A stretch of DNA of 64,000 nt from Cohnella sp. WQ 127256. Lineage in GTDB: Bacteria > Bacillota > Bacilli > Paenibacillales > Paenibacillaceae. The notes below the pieces were generated by a model. That model made no database searches. It had not been told where the DNA came from and worked only from the letters and a program-made list of their open reading frames with translations. Shown here in pieces: positions 25,716 to 35,134 of this stretch; positions within the stretch are counted from its first letter, which is position 1, and every line of letters starts with the position of its first letter. A program made the translations under genes and the position numbers. The DNA is taken from assembly GCF_024519285.1 (NCBI RefSeq), contig NZ_JAMZCY010000001.1, forward strand, positions 1,776,378 to 1,840,377. Direction: 5' to 3'.

Positions 25716-27185
25716 CTATTCCTTCGTCATCACGTACTTGGCTAGCATTCTCGCGCCGAAGCCTGTGGCTCCGATTGCCTGTTCACCTTTGGCAGAGGAT
25801 GAATCCTTCGGACCGTTCATGTCAATATGCGCCCACCTTAACGTGGGGTGAACAAATTTCCGCAAGAACAACGCCGCTGTAATCGCTCCGGCACCTTCAC
25901 CGCTACTGATGTTGCAGACATCTGCATAGGTGCTATCCATGTATGATTCATATTCATCTACTAAAGGTAGCTGCCACACTTTCTCGCCGTATGGCTCACC
26001 CGAATCTTTACACCTACGCACTAGCTCATCGTCTCCGAAAATACCTGCGATCCTGGAGCCCAGCGCTCCAACAACAGCATACGTCAGCGTCGCCATATCA
26101 ATCGCTTCAGATGCACCTATGCGATGCGCATAAATTAATGCATCCGCGAGTACGAGCCGTCCCTCCGAATCGGTATTGCCCACTTGAACTGTAAGACCGT
26201 TCGCATATTGGATCACGTCACTGGGGAGCACGCTGTTCCCCGATATCACGTTCTCCGCCGTCGGCACCAACACCACAATATTGGCGGACGCTCTACTCTT
26301 AACGACAATATCCAACGCCCCAAGCACACCTGCAGCTCCAGCCATATCCATCCTCATGCTACTAATATCAAAGTCGCGTTTGAGGCTGACCCCACCCGTG
26401 TCGAACGAGATTCCTTTGCCGATCAACGCGGTTAGTGGCTTCGAATCATCCGTGCAATAACGAAGCTCGATAAATGCAGGCGGAAATACGCTACCTTTAC
26501 CTACAGCTATGACTCCGGCAAAGTTTTGTTGCTCCAGATCCGCGCCAGTGAACACTTTAATCTCGACATCCGTGCCGGCAAAGCGTTCCATCACTTTGTC
26601 AGCCAATTGCAATGGACGCAAATGATTGGCGGGTTCATTCGCGAGATCCCGCGCCCATATCGTGCCCTCTGCATGAATTTCTCCTTGGCGAATCGCCTCT
26701 TGGATCTGCGAGCTCGATTGCCCATCGAAACGAAGAGTCGGAGCCTCGCGTTTCTCCGTTCTCGTCTTATATTTATTGAAGGAATAAGTACCCAGGTTCC
26801 AGCCTTCGACCCATGCCGCGACCGCTTCCGCTTCTTGATCGGATGCGGTATTCACATCCCATAGTGCTTGAAAAGAAACATGGGCGGTACGACACTGCAC
26901 CTTAGCTACCGCACGTCCCGTGTTTCCAGCTGCTTCCCGAATACGAGCGGGGTGAATAAGCGCAGCCTCGCCCATGCCTACAATTACAACATCCGGTTGT
27001 CCAAGGCGACCATAGAACCACGTTATCGCATCTTTGGTAGCCATATGCGCTCGCAAAACAGATGAATCGAATAGCTGGCCGACTTGCGGCAGCTCTAAGA
27101 TTCGCTCTAAGCTTTCTTGGTAAACAGGGATTATTAAAGTTGGAGCCATCTCATCTACTTGTTGATCGATATTCTCATTCATCAT
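25716..27185 (-). CDS. leucyl aminopeptidase (M17 family)
   Basis: A zinc- or manganese-dependent exopeptidase of 489 aa when started at the ATG at 27185, which has AGAGGAG upstream; the frame opens 9 codons earlier. The C-terminal catalytic domain shows GKGISFDTGGVSLK (metal-binding Lys and Asp near 250-262), the DMAGAAGVLG segment and the M17 signature NTDSEGRLVLADAL near residue 325. The N-terminal 150 residues are divergent, as usual. A peptidase inside a carbohydrate locus is unexpected; it may be co-transcribed with the mannosidase 33 nt upstream. Confidence 0.9.
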   Translation of the reverse strand: MMNENIDQQVDEMAPTLIIPVYQESLERILELPQVGQLFDSSVLRAHMATKDAITWFYGRLGQPDVVIVGMGEAALIHPARIREAAGNTGRAVAKVQCRTAHVSFQALWDVNTASDQEAEAVAAWVEGWNLGTYSFNKYKTRTEKREAPTLRFDGQSSSQIQEAIRQGEIHAEGTIWARDLANEPANHLRPLQLADKVMERFAGTDVEIKVFTGADLEQQNFAGVIAVGKGSVFPPAFIELRYCTDDSKPLTALIGKGISFDTGGVSLKRDFDISSMRMDMAGAAGVLGALDIVVKSRASANIVVLVPTAENVISGNSVLPSDVIQYANGLTVQVGNTDSEGRLVLADALIYAHRIGASEAIDMATLTYAVVGALGSRIAGIFGDDELVRRCKDSGEPYGEKVWQLPLVDEYESYMDSTYADVCNISSGEGAGAITAALFLRKFVHPTLRWAHIDMNGPKDSSSAKGEQAIGATGFGARMLAKYVMTKE

Positions 27186-27217
27186 GGATTCTCCTCTATT
27201 CACTGATGACAAGACGA

Positions 27218-30091
27218 TTAGGATTCAAATTCAACACATAGACTTGCGACGCCATGAGCCGTAACCTCAAAGCCAATCTGGGAACCGATAATGGCAACGT
27301 CACCTTCCGTCACCGGACGTTCAAACGTATCGACGAAATAGGCTTTGCTCACCTTGCGGAACAGCTCCAGCTTCACTGAAGTTGTCTTTCCTTCCGTTTC
27401 ATATCCCCGAACGATCCACTGTTTCTTAGCTTGATTGTTTTCTGGCATCTTAATCGCAGCTATAGCAAGCGTTCCTTCGACAAGCTGGAAGAAGCTCTGC
27501 GTTGTCGGTAAGTCTCCAGTGCTCGCAGCTACAGAAAGAGTTTGGAGAGGAAGATGATAATGGGATGATTGTTCGATTAATTTCTGATTACTTGCTGCAT
27601 CAACCAAACAAATGCTTAAACGAATCTGATGAACTCCTGTGTTCGGATAAGCATCCGGGCCATAGGAGCCACGCAGTAGAGTGACGGAAAGTCCATTTTC
27701 CCTTCCTCGGAATCCATATTTGCAATCCGACAAAAGCATAAGGGAGCTGCCCTGCTCACGGTTAGTTGGAACTCCAAGCGCCCAGCTGTTCGCGGGTACA
27801 TCCAAATCAAGTGAAGGACGTTCAATTGTACCGAATGCCATATCATATCGATAGGAATCACATTCATAACCGAATGGCGCATAAAACTGCAGCTGCGGCG
27901 TAAATTCCTTGTCTTTGCCATATTCATGCCAATCACATTCCACGTTATAATCGAGCCTTCTGCTTCCTTGATCCAAAGAAACAGTCACCTTCAGCTTGGA
28001 TCTGTGAAACGGCACACTGAACGTAATCGACTGCCTTAATCGCTTGCTACCTAGCTCACTACTTTCGATTTGGATGCCTTCAGTAAGCTCAATGATTTTG
28101 CGGTATCGGCCTACCAGCCATGCATTTCCGCCCCCCTGGAACGTATCCTCCTCAATGAATCGGAATACGCCGGCGGGTCTGCTGCCATCGATAAGCTGCT
28201 GCCCCTTAACTTTGTCGATCAAGGAGACGATGGTTAGCTTCTGCACATCGAGAACTACCTTGAGCAGATCGTTCTCCAACACGAAGGAATACAGCTCCAC
28301 GGGCGGCAGGTTTTGCCCAGTGAGATAGAAGTCATTTGCCGTAAGAGACGCCATGTCCCCTGCTCTTTCCGTCATGATATAAGTGCTGTATCCCAATGCC
28401 GGAACGTTCACTGGCAACAATACTCGTAAAAAAAAGTGCCCCCAATGCTCGACAAATCCGCGGTCAACAAATTGAAACTCGAGTGGATTTCCCTCGTCAT
28501 CTTGAAACCCGATCGTTTGAATATTTCCATCCCAATCCCAAATCGTGATCTCAGTTAACTCTTTACGCGCGATAGTCGCGCTGTTGAACACGTTGAATAC
28601 CCGTGTTTTCCCGCGACCACGATCACTTTCACCCGTTCGGAACTGATGCTTAACACTGACCCCCACACCGGCCCCAGCCCCTTCGGAGAAGCTTTCCTTC
28701 AGGTTTTCATTGGGAATGAGATAACGGGAAGTATCGATGCGTGAAGCGAGACTCCGCATGGCAGCGCTACGTTTGCTATTTGCCATAGCTGATATTTCTT
28801 GGAATGCACCAAGTGCATGATCGCGGGTTTCTGGAATGCCTGTTCCCGGCAAAATATCGTGAAATTGATTAAATAACGTCTTTCTCCAAGCTTCCTCCAA
28901 TTGCTTTCCATAATACTTGGAAGAAGTCCACAGCGTGGACACACTCGACAATGCTTCAGCTTCATACAGCAGGTTCTCCGAAACCCGGTTCGCTTGCTTC
29001 AGACGCGCTTCTGAGCTGTAACAGCCCGTAAATATGAAGTTCAGCTCATTGCGTACAATTGGCAGCTGATCAGCAATTTGCTCTGTTAAAGCGAAATACT
29101 CCGCATACTTACCGAAGCGTATGGTCGGGAATATCGGCCACTCTCTCATATCGAGAATGCGCTCTATGTCGCGCCGTGTAGGACCTCCGCCATGATCACC
29201 TACCCCATACACTTTCATCATCGTGTTCAAGCCTGTTTGCTGACAAAACTCCGGTACAGTCAGCACCATTTCCGCTTCAGCGCGGGAATCGTACCAATGA
29301 GGCTCTTTATAGGCAATAACCGATCGACCAGAGGGTGCCACCCAACGATACAAGTGATGTCCTTCATCGTTATGACCGCGGCAATAGTAATAATACTTAA
29401 CACCCGCGTGATGTAATGTCTCTGGTACATTAAGGCTGTGACCGAAGGTGTCCGGCTCAAAATCAATTTGCAAATGCTCTGGCTTCAGTCCGAACAAACG
29501 CATCATATGATTTTTGGCATATAGAAATTGCCTTGTCATACTTTCGCCGTTCGGCATGTTTTTGTCCGCTTCGACCCATGTGGAGGCTGTAACCTCCCAT
29601 CGTCCTTCTTGTACACGGACTTTAATCTCTTCTAGCATTTCAGGATCATAGGTTTCGACAATATGATAGGCAGCTGCTTGAGAATGGGAGAAATGGTAAT
29701 CCGGATACTCCTGAAGCAAGATCAGCATCGTCCGGAATGTGTTAAGTGTTGCCGACACCGTCTCATCCCAGCCCCACAGGAAGTTCATATCCAAGTGTGC
29801 ATGTGCAACACAAATCAAGTCGTAGGACTTCGCCGCTATAGCCAATGAAGACAAACGTCCCTCTGCATCGTAGACCACCTGCTCCCCAAGCTTACCTTCC
29901 CGCTCTAGCGTTTCCAGCAGACCTATGACAACGGTATGAATCAGATCGTCATACTGACCTCCCCTCACCTTAGAAACCCGATTGGCATACTCCAATTGTG
30001 CTACGATGCGCTTCCCCCAATAGCTTTCAGTCACGCGGGATTTCAGCTTAACAAGGACTGCATTCAGCTCCTCGGTCTGTATGATCTCCAC
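27218..30091 (-). CDS. alpha-mannosidase, GH38
   Basis: A 957-aa glycoside hydrolase family 38 enzyme without signal peptide, so it should act on imported mannosides in the cytoplasm. The zinc-binding start of the catalytic domain is VAHAHLDMNFLWGW near residue 92, and the nucleophile Asp is in IDFEPDTFGHS near residue 212. A GHNDEGHHLYRW segment follows, and a middle three-helix domain leads into C-terminal beta domains. Length is typical for bacterial GH38. It is flanked by a PfkB kinase and the aminopeptidase, and shares the locus with a sugar importer and the inositol genes. Confidence 0.93.
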   Translation of the reverse strand: MEIIQTEELNAVLVKLKSRVTESYWGKRIVAQLEYANRVSKVRGGQYDDLIHTVVIGLLETLEREGKLGEQVVYDAEGRLSSLAIAAKSYDLICVAHAHLDMNFLWGWDETVSATLNTFRTMLILLQEYPDYHFSHSQAAAYHIVETYDPEMLEEIKVRVQEGRWEVTASTWVEADKNMPNGESMTRQFLYAKNHMMRLFGLKPEHLQIDFEPDTFGHSLNVPETLHHAGVKYYYYCRGHNDEGHHLYRWVAPSGRSVIAYKEPHWYDSRAEAEMVLTVPEFCQQTGLNTMMKVYGVGDHGGGPTRRDIERILDMREWPIFPTIRFGKYAEYFALTEQIADQLPIVRNELNFIFTGCYSSEARLKQANRVSENLLYEAEALSSVSTLWTSSKYYGKQLEEAWRKTLFNQFHDILPGTGIPETRDHALGAFQEISAMANSKRSAAMRSLASRIDTSRYLIPNENLKESFSEGAGAGVGVSVKHQFRTGESDRGRGKTRVFNVFNSATIARKELTEITIWDWDGNIQTIGFQDDEGNPLEFQFVDRGFVEHWGHFFLRVLLPVNVPALGYSTYIMTERAGDMASLTANDFYLTGQNLPPVELYSFVLENDLLKVVLDVQKLTIVSLIDKVKGQQLIDGSRPAGVFRFIEEDTFQGGGNAWLVGRYRKIIELTEGIQIESSELGSKRLRQSITFSVPFHRSKLKVTVSLDQGSRRLDYNVECDWHEYGKDKEFTPQLQFYAPFGYECDSYRYDMAFGTIERPSLDLDVPANSWALGVPTNREQGSSLMLLSDCKYGFRGRENGLSVTLLRGSYGPDAYPNTGVHQIRLSICLVDAASNQKLIEQSSHYHLPLQTLSVAASTGDLPTTQSFFQLVEGTLAIAAIKMPENNQAKKQWIVRGYETEGKTTSVKLELFRKVSKAYFVDTFERPVTEGDVAIIGSQIGFEVTAHGVASLCVEFES

Positions 30092-30151
30092 TCTCCTAAA
30101 ATCTGCTTCTAGATTAGCTGTTAGTTCATCATTTCTATCAACATCCGCGTT

Positions 30152-31141
30152 TCATCGTGTGATCTCCAAAGTATCGATCGTGGCACCAATGCGATCCGTG
30201 ATAAACTTCTCTAGCAATTGTTTGTCCGAAGTTCCTGTGCTTCCACCGTATTCACTAACGGACAATGCACCACAAGCGTTGCCATAGATCAAGCATTCCT
30301 CTGGTCGTTTACCTGCCAAATATCCATAAATATACCCAGCATTAAACGAATCACCCGCTCCAGTCGTGTCGACGACTTGGACGGAGAAGCTTGAACGGTA
30401 TGATTGTTGTCCATCAACCGATGTCACCGCACCTTGTGAACCCAGCTTGAGCACGATGTGGTTGCTGTATGTCGCTAGCACTCTTAGGCTATCCGCTACC
30501 GTGGAACAACCGGTGAAATGACTCGCTTCTGTTTCGTTCATAAAGAATACATCAACTTCCTTCATTAATTCGAAGATGCCTGAGTACCATTCCCCGGTGT
30601 CGTCCCACCCTACATCAATGGAAGTCGTGACGTTAAGCGCTTTAAGCTTTCTCACTGTTTGCAAGAACTCAAGATGATTGCGGCTTCCCTTATAACCGGT
30701 CAAATGAACGTGGCGAGCTAATTTAACGCTATCCATGTCTAACTGCTGCAAGCTGAGCTCGGCGTTGGAACCTGCGAATGTGATAAAAGAACGATCATTC
30801 TCAGGGTTGATCGCAATGGAAATACCGGTGTTGCTCTTGCCCTTTCTTATATAACTGGTATCGATTCCATATTGGGTAAATTGAGCCCTAATTAATTGAC
30901 CAAATCCGTCGTCGCCCAATACCCCGTTAAAGGCAACCTTTAAGCTGAGTTTGGCTAACGCCAAACTAAACAAAGCTGCCCCGCCTCCGACATGAATGGT
31001 CATATTTTGAACGAATACCTCTTGTCCCGGGGCCGGAAATTCGTTGCAGCCCTCAACAACCAGATCGATATTCGCGTCTCCAATTACAATGACATCGTAA
31101 TTTATCAATGGCTCCTCATCTCCATATATTCCAATATGCAC
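30152..31141 (-). CDS. PfkB-family carbohydrate kinase
   Basis: A ribokinase-like ATP-dependent kinase. The N-terminal motif DVIVIGDANIDLVVEG, the GGGAALFSLALAKLSLK loop and the signature TTGAGDSFNAGYIYG near residue 255 are clear. The start is uncertain: a GTG at 31141 has only a weak site, whereas a TTG at 31108 follows GGAGATGAGGAG. The substrate is probably a hexose released by the mannosidase or another sugar of the locus; a specific name is not justified. It lies 12 nt after the LacI gene, so the two are co-transcribed. Confidence 0.88.
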   Translation of the reverse strand: MHIGIYGDEEPLINYDVIVIGDANIDLVVEGCNEFPAPGQEVFVQNMTIHVGGGAALFSLALAKLSLKVAFNGVLGDDGFGQLIRAQFTQYGIDTSYIRKGKSNTGISIAINPENDRSFITFAGSNAELSLQQLDMDSVKLARHVHLTGYKGSRNHLEFLQTVRKLKALNVTTSIDVGWDDTGEWYSGIFELMKEVDVFFMNETEASHFTGCSTVADSLRVLATYSNHIVLKLGSQGAVTSVDGQQSYRSSFSVQVVDTTGAGDSFNAGYIYGYLAGKRPEECLIYGNACGALSVSEYGGSTGTSDKQLLEKFITDRIGATIDTLEITR

Positions 31142-31153
31142 CTGCCGTGCACT

Positions 31154-32179
31154 CTATTTCTTGTGATTCCTTGTCCTACAGCTTTCACGTACAACCAGTT
31201 TATGTTCCAAGATGATATCCTCGCTAGGTGCTTCCTTATGGGATATTTGTTTCAATAGCGCCGCCATCGTCACTTTACCCATCTCTTGTATAGGCTGCTC
31301 CATCGAAGTTAACTTAGGACGGACGAGCTCCGTCAACTGGCTTCCGTCAAACCCGATAATAGAAATGTCATCCGGTACACTTAGATTCTGATCTCGTATG
31401 CAGTTCATTGCTCCAACCGCCATATCATCACTAACGGCAAATACAGCCGTCGGTGGCTGTTTATTGCTCAGTAAATCTTTCATTTGGTCATAACCACTTT
31501 GCACCTTATAATCACCGAAACGGATATTTTCATAGACGATTTTTATTTTGTTGTCTGACAGTGCATTTCGATAGCCGCTATAGCGATTTTGTCCAGAGGT
31601 AATGTCCCGCATATCTCCACCAATAAAGCCGATTTCCTCATGGCCCAGATCGATCAAATATTTCGTTGCTTCATACGCTGCCTTATAATCATCGATAATT
31701 ATGGAGGTAAATTCCTGATCCATCGGTTTGACACTTGAGAAAATAACTGGAATATTTAATTTGTGAATTATGCTGCGAATATCCTCATTAATTTTCTCAT
31801 GCATGATGATGATGCCCTCAACTCGCATCTCCTGAAATACAGTCAAATATTTCAACTCTTTGTCGATATCTTCAATGATGTTACACACCAATAAATTATA
31901 ATCATTCGAGCTTGCTGCTTCTTCGATACTGCTGAGAATCGTAGAATAAAAGCTCGACGTGAGATCAGGAACAATGACACCTATGAGGTTGGTTTTTTTG
32001 CGCACTAAGCTACGAGCAATTTGACTTGGCGCGTACCCCAGCTCTTCAATCGCTTTATTTACTTTGGATTTGAGATCATCTTTAACATATTTTTCTCCAT
32101 TTAGCACTCTGGACACAGTCGTGACAGAAACTCCCGCCCGTTGTGCTACATCTTTAATTTTAGGCTGCACATTTCTCAC
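31154..32179 (-). CDS. LacI-family transcriptional regulator
   Basis: A 341-aa repressor with the N-terminal LacI helix-turn-helix IKDVAQRAGVSVTTVSRVLN (residues about 7-26), hinge helix PSQIARSLVRKKTN and a periplasmic-binding-protein-like effector domain (60-335, e.g. IGVIVPDLTSSFYS, FIGGDMRDITSGQNRY). It lies in the middle of the sugar locus. The three TATGGAATCGATACCATA-type palindromes in front of the transporter and iol genes have LacI operator form, so this protein is the likely regulator and a sugar or inositol derivative the inducer. Its own upstream region has no copy of the operator. Confidence 0.93.
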   Translation of the reverse strand: MRNVQPKIKDVAQRAGVSVTTVSRVLNGEKYVKDDLKSKVNKAIEELGYAPSQIARSLVRKKTNLIGVIVPDLTSSFYSTILSSIEEAASSNDYNLLVCNIIEDIDKELKYLTVFQEMRVEGIIIMHEKINEDIRSIIHKLNIPVIFSSVKPMDQEFTSIIIDDYKAAYEATKYLIDLGHEEIGFIGGDMRDITSGQNRYSGYRNALSDNKIKIVYENIRFGDYKVQSGYDQMKDLLSNKQPPTAVFAVSDDMAVGAMNCIRDQNLSVPDDISIIGFDGSQLTELVRPKLTSMEQPIQEMGKVTMAALLKQISHKEAPSEDIILEHKLVVRESCRTRNHKK

Positions 32180-32303
32180 CTTTCTAGGTCTATCAATACG
32201 TTCGTTAGTAGGGTAATCGCAATTTCTTTCGGTTAATTATCGCATAATTATCGCTTTCACCCAACCCTGTTTAACCTCTCCAACACCACTTCTTCATCGT
32301 TTT

Positions 32304-33194
32304 CTACATATCTGCTACTGTTAGCCACGTATCGAACTCGCGCTTACCTTCTTGAAGGATAATCACTCTAGCGCCGCGCTCCAGTTTTCCATACGTGTTG
32401 TTGCCTGTAACACGTCCATAGCCTAATCGAATGCCATGAACCTCCCCGATATAATCATTATCATGATCATGTCCGGCAAAGGTGCCGATGACATCCCCCT
32501 GCTCCAGCATTGCCGTGAATAAACCGCTATTTATCTTCGGACAGCAGACTTCTTCGCCTTTATCACCTATACTAGTGCCCTCCTGCCAAGCTTGCTCATA
32601 TTCTGGAATCGGGATATGGAAAAAGGCCAGTCCAGGTAATATACTCTCATTTTTCTGTATAAGCTTGCTAGATTCCTTACGGTACCACTCCACCTGATCG
32701 GAATGTATCCATCCATATCCACCGATAGACTCCGGTGCGTAATCTCCCGAATCAAAGAAGTATAAAACAGCCGCATCCTCTTCGTTAGCAGAGCCAACAA
32801 CAGGATATACATAATTGCCAATGCCATGAATATCCTCAGGACCATCCTCAGATAAGTTATTAGCGAATTCTTTTAAGATATCATTTAATCGCTGACGCGT
32901 AATTCCTTTCTCAGAGTCATGGTTGCCATATATAACAGCGAAAGGTATTCCGGAGTCGACAACACCGGCTATTGCACGGCGGAATGCTCCTTCTTGATCC
33001 TCTACATCATAACTAGATATAACATCACCCGTAAGAACGATAAGATCCGGCTTCTCCGATGTAATAATATGTTGCATCCGAGTTAGGGTTTGAACATCCT
33101 TTTCTGGTTCAAATCCATCTTTGAGGTGCATATCGGTAAATTGTACAATCTTAAATGTACCTTCTGATCGAAATCTCAATTGGTTGCGTTCCAT
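32304..33194 (-). CDS. calcineurin-like metallophosphoesterase
   Basis: A 296-aa cytoplasmic metallophosphoesterase with the full motif set: FTDMHLKD (DxH), LTGDVISS (GDxx), YGNHDS (GNHD), FFHIPIPEY (His) and FAGHDHDND (GHxH). Such enzymes hydrolyse phosphomonoesters or diesters with two metal ions. The close group is annotated as purple-acid-phosphatase-like or phosphodiesterase of the YvnB kind. In this locus it could remove a phosphate from an imported glycosyl or inositol phosphate. It lies 45 nt after the PHP-domain gene and belongs to the transporter operon. Confidence 0.9.
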   Translation of the reverse strand: MERNQLRFRSEGTFKIVQFTDMHLKDGFEPEKDVQTLTRMQHIITSEKPDLIVLTGDVISSYDVEDQEGAFRRAIAGVVDSGIPFAVIYGNHDSEKGITRQRLNDILKEFANNLSEDGPEDIHGIGNYVYPVVGSANEEDAAVLYFFDSGDYAPESIGGYGWIHSDQVEWYRKESSKLIQKNESILPGLAFFHIPIPEYEQAWQEGTSIGDKGEEVCCPKINSGLFTAMLEQGDVIGTFAGHDHDNDYIGEVHGIRLGYGRVTGNNTYGKLERGARVIILQEGKREFDTWLTVADM

Positions 33195-33239
33195 ACGGTA
33201 GCTTCCCTTCTATTCAACCTACTGGTCTATTTTTAATTG

Positions 33240-34136
33240 TTATTCGACGAATAATGGCTGTGAGAACGCAGAATATCCACCTTCCAAGTAAACCGCAATG
33301 CGCACATACCCTTCATCACCTTGGCACTCATACTTAGCTTGTTTGATTCGTCCTGTCGATTCGTGCAGCACTTGTCCGTCCTTGCCAAAAAACGTAACGT
33401 ACTTATACATCTTATCCAGAAGATCATTGGAACGAAGATCGACGACGACGGTATTGCCTTCCACTCTAATTGCATCAAAACCATATCCCGTTGAGACATA
33501 GAAGTTGCCTTCTTTTAGCGCTTCGATAATCGCTTCATTCGTATTTTCTTTAGCTCTAACGACATTCCATGCTCGTCTTTCTTGTCCGTACACGTGTGAA
33601 TCGTCGTTGCCGAATCCCCACACCTTACGTCCTGCGGACAGGAGCGCATCCCACTTATCGAACGCAATATCATACTCTGGATTGCCGTCACCGTTATAGA
33701 CCTCAACCCCAAGGTAGCTTTCCATCTTAAACATATCATCCAGGTTCCAATAATTAGAGAAATAGCGGTTCGGATGCACAAGAACTGCAAAACCACCATT
33801 CTCATTCGCTAGGTCAACAAATCTCTGATAGTTTTCTATCGTGAACTCGCTGCTATAGTTTTCCATAATCGTGTGAGGTGGTTTGACGAGCAACATATGG
33901 GTTTGACGACTGCTCACCTCGATGGCTTCGAAAACGGTAGGAATCTCTCTTTCGCCTTCGTGCTTCGTGATTTTATCATGATCTGAAATCCCGAGAAAAT
34001 CATATCCTCCATACATTTTGTAAACTGTTTCAAGCGGAAACCAACCATCGCTATTCGTTGTGTGATTATGAAAGCTGCCCCTTAAGCAAGTCCCCAGCTC
34101 AACATAAGGATTACATATTTTCATCCGTCTCCCCAT
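33240..34136 (-). CDS. PHP-domain metallohydrolase (CehA/McbA-like)
   Basis: A 298-aa protein of the PHP superfamily. The metal-binding N-terminal motif is SFHNHTTNSDG near residue 21, followed by FLGISDHDK near residue 48, HPNRYF near 135 and GFGNDDSHV near 190 with further Asp/His ligands. CehA/McbA-type PHP proteins cleave esters or phosphoesters. Two ATGs (34136 and 34124) each have a purine-rich site. It lies 16 nt after the permease gene, so it is co-transcribed with the importer, which suggests it works on the imported compound. Confidence 0.85.
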   Translation of the reverse strand: MGRRMKICNPYVELGTCLRGSFHNHTTNSDGWFPLETVYKMYGGYDFLGISDHDKITKHEGEREIPTVFEAIEVSSRQTHMLLVKPPHTIMENYSSEFTIENYQRFVDLANENGGFAVLVHPNRYFSNYWNLDDMFKMESYLGVEVYNGDGNPEYDIAFDKWDALLSAGRKVWGFGNDDSHVYGQERRAWNVVRAKENTNEAIIEALKEGNFYVSTGYGFDAIRVEGNTVVVDLRSNDLLDKMYKYVTFFGKDGQVLHESTGRIKQAKYECQGDEGYVRIAVYLEGGYSAFSQPLFVE

Positions 34137-34152
34137 CCTCTCCTAAGCTGCT

Positions 34153-35061
34153 TTACTCCTTCATTGAGCCGATCATAACTCCCTTGGCAAAAAAACGCTG
34201 CACGAAAGGATAGATAAGAATAATCGGAGCAACAACTAAGATAATCGTTGCCATCTTTAGCGAATTCCCTGTCACTGTGATTTTATCAAGCAAATCGTAT
34301 CTGACTCCCGCTGCTTGACTGAGTGTGTCCCGCATCGCTTCCGCACTCGTCAACATTTCTTGCAGTAACGTGGATAGGGGGCGTAAATCGGCTTTGCGAA
34401 TATAGAAAGCTCCAGTGAACCAATCATTCCAATGTCCAACAGCTGTAAACAAGCCAATGACTGCAAGCACAGGTCGACTAAGCGGTAAAATAATGCGCAA
34501 AAAGATAGAGAAATCATTGTATCCATCAATCCGAGCAGATTCCTCCAAGCTAACATGAATTTGTTGGAAGAATGTGCGGAATATGATCAAATTCCATGCG
34601 CTGTATAAGCTAGGAATGACATATACCCAAATGTTGTTCGTCAGATGGATCGACTGAAGCAACATGTAGTAAGGGATAATGCCCCCTCCGAATAGCATCG
34701 TGAAGAAGATAAACATCATGAAGAACTTCCCGCCAGGCAATGTTTTGCTCTTTAATGCGTAAGCTGCCATTGCTGTCAGAAATACGCTTGCAACCGTCCC
34801 TACAACCGTACGAAATACAGAAATCCCAAATGCAGTTGCGATATTAGCCGCTTCAAATGCCTTACCAAAGTTTTCTAATGACCATACTCTCGGCCAGAAG
34901 TAAATCCCGCCTCTTTCAGCATCTTTGCCCGCATTGAAAGCGAGAGCCAGAATGTTCAAGAACGGAAGAATAATCGATAGACATAACGCAAGAATGAGCA
35001 AATAGTTGACGAATTTGAACGCCTTTTCACTTGCGCTGAGTTTATAAAAATCGTTCCCCAT
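34153..35061 (-). CDS. carbohydrate ABC transporter permease (LplC/YesQ-like)
   Basis: A 302-aa inner-membrane subunit of the MalG/LplC class with about six transmembrane helices. The EAA loop that contacts the ATPase reads EESARIDGYNDFSIFLRIIL near residue 190-210, and the protein ends KGVMIGSMKE, the usual end of this family. With the lipoprotein at 35135 and the permease at 36995 it forms an importer for oligosaccharides or complex glycosides. No ATPase gene is present; such systems normally share the MsmX-type ATPase encoded elsewhere. Confidence 0.93.
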   Translation of the reverse strand: MGNDFYKLSASEKAFKFVNYLLILALCLSIILPFLNILALAFNAGKDAERGGIYFWPRVWSLENFGKAFEAANIATAFGISVFRTVVGTVASVFLTAMAAYALKSKTLPGGKFFMMFIFFTMLFGGGIIPYYMLLQSIHLTNNIWVYVIPSLYSAWNLIIFRTFFQQIHVSLEESARIDGYNDFSIFLRIILPLSRPVLAVIGLFTAVGHWNDWFTGAFYIRKADLRPLSTLLQEMLTSAEAMRDTLSQAAGVRYDLLDKITVTGNSLKMATIILVVAPIILIYPFVQRFFAKGVMIGSMKE

Positions 35062-35134
35062 GTTCCTCCTCCTTGTGATAGGCTAAGCGGCTTTATTCCA
35101 CTGCGAATAAAGCCGCCTACCTACTCATTAAACC

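Noticed and set aside
31140..31258. Overlapping plus-strand frame at the LacI/kinase junction
   Set aside because: No ribosome site, and lies over two well supported minus-strand genes.
32220..32270. cre-like sequence (TGAAAGCGATAATT on the minus strand) upstream of the LacI gene
   Set aside because: Too many departures from the consensus in the right half; AT-rich chance match is likely.
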